A stretch of DNA of 13,257 bases from an uncultured Anaerolineaceae bacterium (lineage in GTDB: Bacteria > Chloroflexota > Anaerolineae > Promineifilales > Promineifilaceae), in the NCBI GenBank assembly GCA_937967805.1, contig CALBTC010000077.1:1-13257 (forward strand), written 5' to 3'. Of this stretch, positions 8,601 through 13,257 are shown in pieces (within the stretch, counting starts at the first letter, position 1; each line of letters opens with the position of its first letter). Under the pieces are notes generated by a model, which was not told the origin of the DNA, made no database searches, and saw only the letters and a list, made by a program, of their open reading frames with translations. The translations under genes and the position numbers were made by a program.

Positions 8601-9203
8601 CATGGCCAGGTCCAGATGGCCGGCCAAGACAGCCACCACCACACCCTGCTCATTGCGCACCGGCGTGCCGATGGTCATAATCGGCTGTCCCAGTGACACT
8701 TTGTAATAGACGTTTTGCACGTAGGCGGCATTTTTGCCTTCGATGAAGTAAGCCTCGCTGTTGCGGTACTTACCCACGTCGCCTTCATCGGTAGAGGCCA
8801 GGATCTGGCCACTGTCGACGTCCAGCAGGAACAGTTTCCAAAAACCGCCTTCACCCGTTAACGTAGGCAGCAGGTGATTAGCCAGCAAATTGTTGCGGGT
8901 GCTTTGGGCAGCGGTTGTGTTCAACGCCACTTGTGACAGCGTGTCGGCAAATCCACCTACCAACGGCCGTTGCGCCAGGGCATTCAGCTGCAGGACGTGG
9001 CTCTCCGTCCAGCGGTTAATCTCATCCGCTTTCAGCAGGGTGACGGCATCTAGATGATTAAACTGCTGCTTTTCCAGGGTTCGTTGACTGCTGTTCAGGG
9101 CAACCACCCCCAGAATAACCAGGGGAAAGACAGACAGTAGCAAAATGAGTATAGTCAGGCGCAAGTCTAGCCTGTTCCAAATACGATTTAGCAATGTCAT
9201 CAT
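5586..9203 (-). CDS. Membrane sensor histidine kinase, dCache-HAMP-GAF-PAS-PAS-PAS-HisKA-HATPase
   Basis: This is a 1205-residue protein. TM1 is about 14-36, an extracytoplasmic double-Cache domain about 40-297 (with LFLLDVDSGQILAST and VLAGHLDLAML patterns), TM2 about 303-322, HAMP 322-375, GAF about 385-555, three PAS domains (about 562-680, 690-812, 840-955; the first with the typical YSAEELRGM and HDIT segments) and a coiled coil between the last two. HisKA carries H984 in ASHDLQEPLR, the subtype seen in Cph1-like kinases. The ATPase domain has N1098 in LIGNAIKF, D1127 in QDNGIGID and GGTGIGLAI. It is anchored in the membrane, sensing outside ligand through Cache and internal signals through GAF/PAS. 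Its ATGATG start overlaps the TGA stop of the lipoprotein gene by 4 bp, with GGAG 4-7 nt upstream, so the two are translationally coupled and probably work together. The Rcp1-like regulator downstream is a likely phosphate acceptor. Confidence 0.95.
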   Translation of the reverse strand: MMTLLNRIWNRLDLRLTILILLLSVFPLVILGVVALNSSQRTLEKQQFNHLDAVTLLKADEINRWTESHVLQLNALAQRPLVGGFADTLSQVALNTTAAQSTRNNLLANHLLPTLTGEGGFWKLFLLDVDSGQILASTDEGDVGKYRNSEAYFIEGKNAAYVQNVYYKVSLGQPIMTIGTPVRNEQGVVVAVLAGHLDLAMLSRIAEQTNDLMNTEDTYLVNSFNFFVTDPRFGENYALHETVQTEGVTRCLQQESGHAVYEDYRGKVVLGAYQWLPQRELCVITEIDQMEAMGPVNTLRRSLSAVGMLVALGVVTSGLFFTRSITRPLYRLINGVERIGRGKLDYQIPVHGGDDIGRLTAAFNQMSSNLHHSVGKNLHGQKLLLTLSQAAQAVQQARTADEVYATMSAEMAKLGFDSSVLLLTEDKEHVRVAHLSYDLAVVRTAEKLTGLSASTFEFPVPPGGYFEQVVKGGKTIFISPMGNFVAEALPKRLHVLANRVAAMLGMEQGIIAPLIVDDVPLGVLTVTGDSLSEADVTAVSTFASQTAIALQNAQSIDQLQRSEARFRAIFEHAGMGIARVDMEGKPLESNPALQTILGYSAEELRGMPFTEFTYPEDAAIDMTLYQSLIAGERDVYEIEKRYVHKDGDLVWARLTVSLVRDMSGEPLFAVGMVHDITKQKQIQQAHAKQRAFLKSIYEGADLAIFVVDVTAENEFRFGGLNPAHERLTGMKSDEVQGKTPHDLVPYIPPEAADAVYANYARCLAAGKAISYEEMIPMGGQDTWWLTRLSPLKDGNGHIYRIVGTSLSITERKRAEQELERYREKLEELVAERTAELQQSEARYRTLTESSPDMIFLINPDMTVDYVNRVAAGQFGTEAAAVIGQPHAALFPPEIAARQQQALQHVLTSGEMIQAESKVKFPRGEVWLHTRLVPIALNGHGVTAVLGISRDITSLKEAELALKEKAVDLERSNKELEQFAYVASHDLQEPLRMVTNYMQLLQRRYEDQLDEKAEKYIDFAVDGASRMKVLIDDLLTFSRVGTRGKPFEPVSVALVLQQVLDDLQLSIQETNASISHDPLPTIMADDNQLRQLLQNLIGNAIKFRGETQPQVHIGVEKQDDMWHFCVQDNGIGIDPRFAERIFVIFQRLHTRTHYGGTGIGLAICKKIVERHGGQIWVESQPDSGAAFHFTIPTNNHDEENDSLVIN

Positions 9204-10201
9204 TGCTCTCCATAAATCTCATGCAGAAAAGCCATTGTGAACACCTTATCTACATCTAGTGGACGGGACAACACATTTTGCTGCCGCAGTGTCTCTTCCA
9301 TCATCTGCCACCGCTCCCTCTGCATCCAGCCGATATGATGACGACCTGTGTGGATGAGCGGAATGGTGGCCCTCATTTTGGCGCTCTCCAATGCCGCATC
9401 GGCCGCTTCATCATATTGAACCACCATGGCTCCTACCGCTTCCGGCTCGCCAATGGCAGAACGCAATCCGCTCAGGGTGGCGCGCAAAAAACGGGTGACC
9501 AGATCAGGATTATTCTCAATCAGCGTGTCGGTGGTAAAGATTACGTCACCGTAAAAGTGAACGCCATACTCCTCCGGAAAGATAAAATTCAGATCGTAGC
9601 CTGCTTCCTGAATAGCAACAGCAAAGGAGTTGTAATAAACGGCCCATACCGGCACTTCGCCCGACACAAACAGGTCTAACTCCGAAGGCAGTATCACTTC
9701 AGTGTACCCATCCGGCGGAATTGCGACGCGGGACATCATGGCTTGGAAACTGGGGGCTATTTGGGTCGTCATGCGCACTTCTTGGCCAACGATATCTTCG
9801 GGGCGGGTGATGCCGGTTTCGCGCAGCGTTATCAGCACGACCGGGCTGTGGCGCAGGACAGTGGCAATAGCGCGCACCGGCTTGCCCTGGGCGCGGGCCA
9901 GCAGCAGCGTGTCGGCGCTGGCCACACCAAACTCGGCTTCACCGGCCAGCACGGCGTCTATGGGGTCAAAAGCGGGGCCGCCTTCCAGGAAGGAAACGGC
10001 AATCTTTTCATCGCGATACAAACCATTTTGGTCGGCGGCATAAAACCCGCCAAAGGCACCGTAATGCAGCCAGCTCAACTGCACGGTTACCGGTTCGATT
10101 GGCTGCTGGCTCAGCGGCTCATCACAGGCTGCCAGGATGCATATCAGCAGTATGGTGAAAACCCAAAATACTTTCTTAGGTAAGCAGAAGGAGGGAATCA
10201 T
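9200..10201 (-). CDS. Lipoprotein solute-binding protein, NMT1/THI5 (ThiY-like) family
   Basis: The protein is 333 residues from ATG at 10201. In-frame starts also exist at 10252 (GTG), 10213 and 10204, but GGAAG lies 5 nt before 10201 and the signal peptide fits there: KK at 9-10, a hydrophobic core, then lipobox LAAC with lipid-modified C26. The mature part begins with a typical NMT1/THI5 segment (QLSWLHYGAFGGFYAAD), followed by GEAEFGVASADTLLLARAQG and a two-lobed binding-protein layout. The family binds pyrimidine precursors of thiamine, sulfonates, nitrate and similar small molecules; the ligand cannot be told from sequence. No ABC permease or ATPase gene is in the window. Instead the stop overlaps the start of the Cache kinase by 4 bp. 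It therefore probably presents a ligand to that kinase, as LuxP does for LuxQ, rather than serving transport. That role is inferred; a transporter encoded elsewhere could also use it. Confidence 0.9.
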   Translation of the reverse strand: MIPSFCLPKKVFWVFTILLICILAACDEPLSQQPIEPVTVQLSWLHYGAFGGFYAADQNGLYRDEKIAVSFLEGGPAFDPIDAVLAGEAEFGVASADTLLLARAQGKPVRAIATVLRHSPVVLITLRETGITRPEDIVGQEVRMTTQIAPSFQAMMSRVAIPPDGYTEVILPSELDLFVSGEVPVWAVYYNSFAVAIQEAGYDLNFIFPEEYGVHFYGDVIFTTDTLIENNPDLVTRFLRATLSGLRSAIGEPEAVGAMVVQYDEAADAALESAKMRATIPLIHTGRHHIGWMQRERWQMMEETLRQQNVLSRPLDVDKVFTMAFLHEIYGEQ

Positions 10202-10206
10202 CATCT

Positions 10207-10211
10207 CTTCC
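10207..10211 (-). promoter_or_regulatory. Ribosome binding site GGAAG fixing the lipoprotein start at 10201
   Basis: GGAAG on the minus strand (10211-10207) is 5 nt before the ATG at 10201. The other in-frame starts at 10252, 10213 and 10204 lack a purine-rich site at a normal distance. The chosen start also places the signal peptide at the very N-terminus. Confidence 0.6.
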
Positions 10212-10266
10212 ATTGCGACAACTTTTATTACCAATGACCTGGCACGTCGCACTTAGCTCTTCCGGG

Positions 10267-10282
10267 GCGAGTCTTGACTCGC
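10267..10282. promoter_or_regulatory. Perfect palindrome GCGAGTC-N2-GACTCGC: operator or 5' hairpin before the lipoprotein gene
   Basis: Two 7-bp arms are separated by 2 nt between the soluble kinase stop (10292) and the lipoprotein start (10201). In the direction of transcription no T-run follows, so a rho-independent terminator for this strand is unlikely. Its length and symmetry suit a dimeric regulator site, and it would sit just after a possible start point driven by the -10-like box at 10296-10291. A short RNA hairpin that shields or separates the two gene segments is another option. Confidence 0.45.
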
Positions 10283-10290
10283 ATAAAATA

Positions 10291-10296
10291 ATTATA
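10291..10296 (-). promoter_or_regulatory. Possible -10 box TATAAT for the lipoprotein/Cache-kinase segment
   Basis: A consensus TATAAT on the minus strand lies in an AT-rich patch overlapping the last codons and stop of the soluble kinase. No good -35 hexamer is visible 16-18 nt upstream. The AT-rich stretch stands out from the surrounding GC-richer sequence. If used, transcription would begin about 7 nt on, next to the palindrome at 10282-10267. Weak evidence; consensus alone in AT-rich DNA is not proof. Confidence 0.3.
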
Positions 10297-12775
10297 AAAT
10301 TTTTTGTGCCGGAATCCATAATATGAATGTACTACCCTCGCCGGCGCTGCTTTGCAACTCGAATTTGCCCTTGTGCCAGGCGGCAATCTCGGAAGCGATT
10401 GCCAGCCCCAGGCCGGTGCCGGCGCTATGCCTGGCTATCCCGATCTTTCCCCGGTAAAAGCGTTCGAATATTTTTGTCTGCTCCTCAGGCGCAATGCCCG
10501 GCCCTGTGTCAGAAACAGCGATGCCGCACCAATCAATGCCAGCCTGGGAACGGAGCAGCGTTTTGATGCAAACACGACCGCCGGACGGCGTGTAGTCGAG
10601 AGCGTTGGTCAGCAGAATGCTGATAACCTGTTCTATTAAACCGACATCCACCTGGAGCAGCGGCAGTTGCGCCAGCTCGCCGGTTTCTAAACTGATTTGC
10701 CGGAACGCGGCGATTGATTGCCGATCTGTAACGAGATCTGACACAATTTGGTTCAAATTGGTAGAGACATGGTTTAAAGACGCGCGGCTTTGATCCAGGC
10801 GGGAGATGCAAAGCAGATCTTCAACGATGTGGCCCAGGCGTTTAGTTTCTCGTTCGAGTATCGGTAGGTAGGTGGACAGCATATCGGGTTTGACCTGAAG
10901 CAGTTGATGGTACAGGGTGATGCTGGTGATGGGCGTCCTCAGTTCGTGGCAAACGTTAGACACAAAGGCATCTTTGATCCGGGCCGCATCTTTGAAGTGG
11001 GTGGTGTTGCGCATGGTACAAACAATGCCGGAGATTTTACCGTTGGCTATGGGCGTCAGTCTGATTTCCAGGTCGATTTCCCTGTCATCCGGCAGCATGG
11101 CGACAGCTTCTACGGTGGTGCCGGTGCGGGTATTCATCGCTTGCTGCAAACGGTTGTCCAGGGCCGTTGTTTCTTTAATGGGCAGCACGGCCGTTAACAA
11201 TTGACCGATCACGCCATCGGATGAGAGACCAAAGGTGTCGTAAAATTTGGGGTTGGCCAGGGTGATACGGCCGTCTGTATCCACCAGCAAAATTTTGTCG
11301 GCGCTGTTGTAAATCACCGCCTCCAGCTTCTCCTTTTGATGCTGAAGCTGTTCTGTGCGCGCCGCTACCTGCGCTTCCAGTTGCGTATTGAACGCGGCTA
11401 CTGCGGTAAAGAGGCGGGCGTTCTTGATGGCGATGGCGGCCTGGTTGGCAAATGCTTGCAGATGAACGGCGTCTTTATCCTTGAATGCATTTTCTTGCCG
11501 GCTGGAAAGATTGATAAAGCCGAGCAGTTCGCCTTTGGTAATAAGGGGTGCGCCGAGATACGCGCCGCTCTTTTGTCGGCCGTCCAACTGCACCCACCCG
11601 CTAAATGTCTTAACGTCTGGCACAAGCAACGGCCGTTGATTTTCCAGCATGTAGGTAAGGGTGGGAAAATTGGCAATGGTGATACGCTCACTCTGTTCAA
11701 CTTTCAGTTCGTTTCCGCCATCGGTTAAGTTGACTAAGGTGGCAAAACGGCCGTCACGCAAGAAGATAGTTGCCTGTTCATGCGGCACCACCCGGCCCAC
11801 GTTGGTCAGCACTCGCTGCAAAATCTGGTCCAGATCGAGGGAACTGTTGATAGTAGCGGCCGTATCGACCAGCGCCTCCGCCAGTTTGCGCGATTTCCTC
11901 TCGGCTCGAATCGTTTCTTTACGTCCCGAAATGTCGCGGGCAATGTGCAGAATGGCCGGACGCTCATCGTAGTCGAAGTAGCGCACGTTCATTTCTGTGG
12001 GAACCACCTTGCCGGTCTTGCTTACGTGTATCGTTTCAAAAAGAGCAGTCCCATCCAGAGCCAGCGGCGCCAATCGTTTCGGCTGCAGCTGACCATATTC
12101 AATAGGGTCGATGTCGGACATTTTCAACTGCCTGAATTCTGCCAGATCATAGCCCAGCCGGCGGCAGGCGACCTGATTGGCCTCGAGAATACGGCCGTCC
12201 AAATCACAGACAAAGATGGCGTCGCTGGCCTTGTCAAATAACGTTTGGTACCTGAACTGGGATTTTGCCATCCTCTCTTCCGCCATTTTGCGCGCCGTAA
12301 TATTTTCGTGGGCCACGATAGCTCGGACTGCCCCCGTTCCTTCCGGAAAGTGTGTAATACGACCCACAAACCAGCGCTCCTCCTGGGGGGAGTGGCACGG
12401 GTACTCTAGCTGAAAGAACGACCGGTTGCCGGCGAGGACGTCGCGCAGTCCGGCAGCAAACTCGGTGGCCGTGTCTACATCCAGCTCGGCGGCCGCGTCG
12501 CAGACCGCCAGGTAATTGGCCCCCACCATCTCCTTGTTCGCGTCTAACGCATTGTCCAGCCCGAACTGACGCCACGCTTCATTAACGGCGAGAATAGTGC
12601 CGTCTGTGTCCACAACAGCAACGTGCGCCGACAAGCCGTCGAGTATATTTTGGGCGAATTGCATACCTTTTTGTGACAAATGGTTGTGATTCATACGTTT
12701 TTTTCCGACGGTAAATTTTCCCCCGGACCGTAAATTCGTTTTCCAGGATTGGGTAACTGATTCAAACTGGTTCAT
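10292..12775 (-). CDS. Soluble sensor histidine kinase, PAS-PAS-GAF-PAS-HisKA-HATPase
   Basis: This 827-residue protein has no membrane segment or signal peptide and should be cytosolic. Domains: PAS about 40-163, PAS about 172-290 (YQTLFDKASDAIFVCD, HIARDISGRK), GAF about 298-457 (YLGAPLITKGELLGFINL), a coiled coil 459-485, PAS about 486-596, HisKA with H610 in NVCHELRTPI, and ATPase 705-823 (N724 in LLTNAL, D756 in SDTGPGI, GTGLGLAIA). All catalytic residues are present. Ligands or cofactors of the PAS/GAF domains are unknown, and the GAF domain shows no obvious bilin-attachment cysteine. The start is ATG 12775, 10 nt after the stop of the small receiver gene. An ATG at 12694, preceded by GGA at 9 nt, would drop 27 residues that belong to no domain. 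The gene probably forms an operon with the upstream receiver. Its phosphate acceptor is not obvious. Confidence 0.94.
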   Translation of the reverse strand: MNQFESVTQSWKTNLRSGGKFTVGKKRMNHNHLSQKGMQFAQNILDGLSAHVAVVDTDGTILAVNEAWRQFGLDNALDANKEMVGANYLAVCDAAAELDVDTATEFAAGLRDVLAGNRSFFQLEYPCHSPQEERWFVGRITHFPEGTGAVRAIVAHENITARKMAEERMAKSQFRYQTLFDKASDAIFVCDLDGRILEANQVACRRLGYDLAEFRQLKMSDIDPIEYGQLQPKRLAPLALDGTALFETIHVSKTGKVVPTEMNVRYFDYDERPAILHIARDISGRKETIRAERKSRKLAEALVDTAATINSSLDLDQILQRVLTNVGRVVPHEQATIFLRDGRFATLVNLTDGGNELKVEQSERITIANFPTLTYMLENQRPLLVPDVKTFSGWVQLDGRQKSGAYLGAPLITKGELLGFINLSSRQENAFKDKDAVHLQAFANQAAIAIKNARLFTAVAAFNTQLEAQVAARTEQLQHQKEKLEAVIYNSADKILLVDTDGRITLANPKFYDTFGLSSDGVIGQLLTAVLPIKETTALDNRLQQAMNTRTGTTVEAVAMLPDDREIDLEIRLTPIANGKISGIVCTMRNTTHFKDAARIKDAFVSNVCHELRTPITSITLYHQLLQVKPDMLSTYLPILERETKRLGHIVEDLLCISRLDQSRASLNHVSTNLNQIVSDLVTDRQSIAAFRQISLETGELAQLPLLQVDVGLIEQVISILLTNALDYTPSGGRVCIKTLLRSQAGIDWCGIAVSDTGPGIAPEEQTKIFERFYRGKIGIARHSAGTGLGLAIASEIAAWHKGKFELQSSAGEGSTFILWIPAQKIL

Positions 12776-12785
12776 TCTCTATCTC

Positions 12786-13175
12786 TCACTTCACGGGTGG
12801 CATGGCAGGCCCAGCCAGCAGACCGGCCACCGTCTTCAGGAGCAGGTGCGGTAACACCGGCTTGGTCAGAACATCGGTTCCACATGCCTTTTTGGTTGCT
12901 TCTTTAAGGGCGTCATGGTCATACGGCAGCAGTAAAACTGTTTTTATTGCGGCGATGGTCGCATTGAGTTTGAGCTGACGGCACAGCCGAACCGCACACA
13001 GCTTATCGGCCTGATCGTCTATAATGATGAGAGACGGCCGTTCCGCAACAATTGTTTCCTCAGCCCGATACGCTTCACGAAGCAGGCAAACGCTGTAGCC
13101 TTCTCGCTCCAAAAGCATTCGCATATAGGTCAGGCCGCTCGATTCCGTGCCGATAAGCATGATATTTTTTTGCAC
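12786..13175 (-). CDS. Degenerate single-domain receiver (pseudo-receiver) protein
   Basis: The protein is 129 residues, starting at GTG 13175 with AGGGG (13187-13183) 7 nt upstream. It follows the receiver fold: IMLIG strand, alternating helices, PSLIIID with D53 at the phosphorylation position, and TKP with K105. The usual acidic pair after the first strand is replaced by G9-T10-E11-S12, and the Thr/Ser switch position is L83-P84 (VLLLPYD). Metal binding and phosphorylation are therefore doubtful. Such proteins often act as phosphorylation-independent binding or docking domains. It is 10 nt upstream of the soluble PAS/GAF kinase, so it may bind or regulate that kinase. Why it lost the acid pair cannot be told; E11 might partly substitute. 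Confidence 0.85.
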   Translation of the reverse strand: MQKNIMLIGTESSGLTYMRMLLEREGYSVCLLREAYRAEETIVAERPSLIIIDDQADKLCAVRLCRQLKLNATIAAIKTVLLLPYDHDALKEATKKACGTDVLTKPVLPHLLLKTVAGLLAGPAMPPVK

Positions 13176-13205
13176 AGTGATTCCCCTTATTGCGCAGCCA
13201 TCTTT

Positions 13206-13223
13206 CTAGGCGGCCTAGGCGGC
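13206..13223. repeat. Tandem 9-bp repeat CTAGGCGGC x2 upstream of the first gene
   Basis: Two perfect head-to-tail copies lie about 30-48 bp before the GTG start at 13175, with a palindromic GCCTAGGC at the junction. The position suits a regulator binding site, but no promoter hexamers are recognisable in the 82 bp available, so this may equally be chance or slippage. Confidence 0.5.
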
Positions 13224-13257
13224 GCATGAAGCATTTAACGAGTATGGCATCATGGGG

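Larger units (their letters stand above)
796..13041. repeat. Dispersed highly iterated palindrome ACGGCCGT (14 exact copies)
   Basis: Exact copies begin at 796, 2157, 3473, 5325, 5379, 6373, 7588, 8963, 11187, 11267, 11629, 11747, 12191 and 13034 (counted by eye). One-mismatch copies such as TCGGCCGT, GCGGCCGT and ATGGCCGT add about ten more. About 0.25 exact copies would be expected by chance at roughly 53% GC. Copies lie within coding regions in different reading frames (for example Thr-Ala-Val, Gly-Arg and Arg-Pro), so the pressure acts on DNA, not protein. Two copies (8963, 11629) extend to the 12-bp palindrome CAACGGCCGTTG. The pattern resembles HIP1 in cyanobacteria; its role is unknown. 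Confidence 0.75.

Noticed and set aside
9200..10252. Part of an ABC uptake operon for thiamine precursor
   Set aside because: No permease, ATPase or thiamine gene is present and the downstream coupled gene is a histidine kinase.
10267..10282. Rho-independent terminator after the soluble kinase gene
   Set aside because: The hairpin is not followed by a T-run in the direction of transcription and the possible loop is very short.
1..13257. CRISPR array, tRNA/rRNA genes, insertion sequences, prophage
   Set aside because: No regularly spaced repeats, no cloverleaf or rRNA-like stretch, no transposase or phage motifs; nearly all sequence is taken up by signalling genes.

Overview
The window is a run of ten same-direction genes, all on the minus strand and so read from high to low coordinates. 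Nearly all encode signal-transduction proteins: multi-domain histidine kinases, receiver proteins, a lipoprotein ligand-binding protein and a cobalamin-binding sensor domain. The gene style (long PAS/GAF kinases, REC-first hybrid kinases, a lipoprotein solute-binding protein beside a kinase, moderate GC) suggests an environmental filamentous bacterium such as a member of the Chloroflexota (Anaerolineae/Caldilinea/Ardenticatenia-like). That assignment is an impression from protein style, not a demonstrated placement.

Layout in transcription order. (1) A short degenerate receiver protein, 13175-12786. (2) A soluble PAS-PAS-GAF-PAS histidine kinase, 12775-10292. (3) After a small gap with a perfect 7-bp-arm palindrome and a possible -10 box, an NMT1/THI5-type lipoprotein solute-binding protein, ~10201-9200. 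(4) A membrane dCache-HAMP-GAF-PAS-PAS-PAS histidine kinase, 9203-5586, joined to gene 3 by a 4-bp ATGA overlap. (5) A REC-HisKA-HATPase protein, ~5620-4520. (6) A single-domain Rcp1-like response regulator, 4490-4023. (7) A REC-PAS-HisKA-HATPase-REC hybrid kinase, 3982-2078. (8) A stand-alone B12-binding sensor domain with the W-x9-EH signature of CarH-type B12 photoreceptors, 2081-1380, joined to gene 7 by a 4-bp ATGA overlap. (9) A small all-helical His-rich protein, ~1372-959. (10) A PAS/coiled-coil/HisKA kinase, 919 to beyond the left edge, whose frame carries an in-frame TAA just before the ATPase domain.

Genes are separated by -35 to about +90 bp, so the set looks like one long operon, or two if the 10291-10296 box is a promoter. 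The simplest reading is a phosphorelay cluster with several inputs: a periplasmic ligand via the lipoprotein and Cache kinase, cytoplasmic PAS/GAF signals, and possibly light or cobalamin state via gene 8. These could converge on single-domain receivers. No DNA-binding, cyclase, GGDEF or other output domain is present, so the final effector lies elsewhere.

The most interesting points are: the stand-alone CarH-like B12 sensor and its small helical neighbour, which might be a split version of a B12/bilin photoreceptor; the lipoprotein-kinase pair with no transporter genes; the nonsense codon in the last kinase; and a palindromic octamer, ACGGCCGT, that I counted by eye 14 times across the window in several reading frames, resembling the highly iterated palindromes of cyanobacteria. 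No RNA genes, CRISPR arrays, insertion sequences or clear rho-independent terminators were seen.
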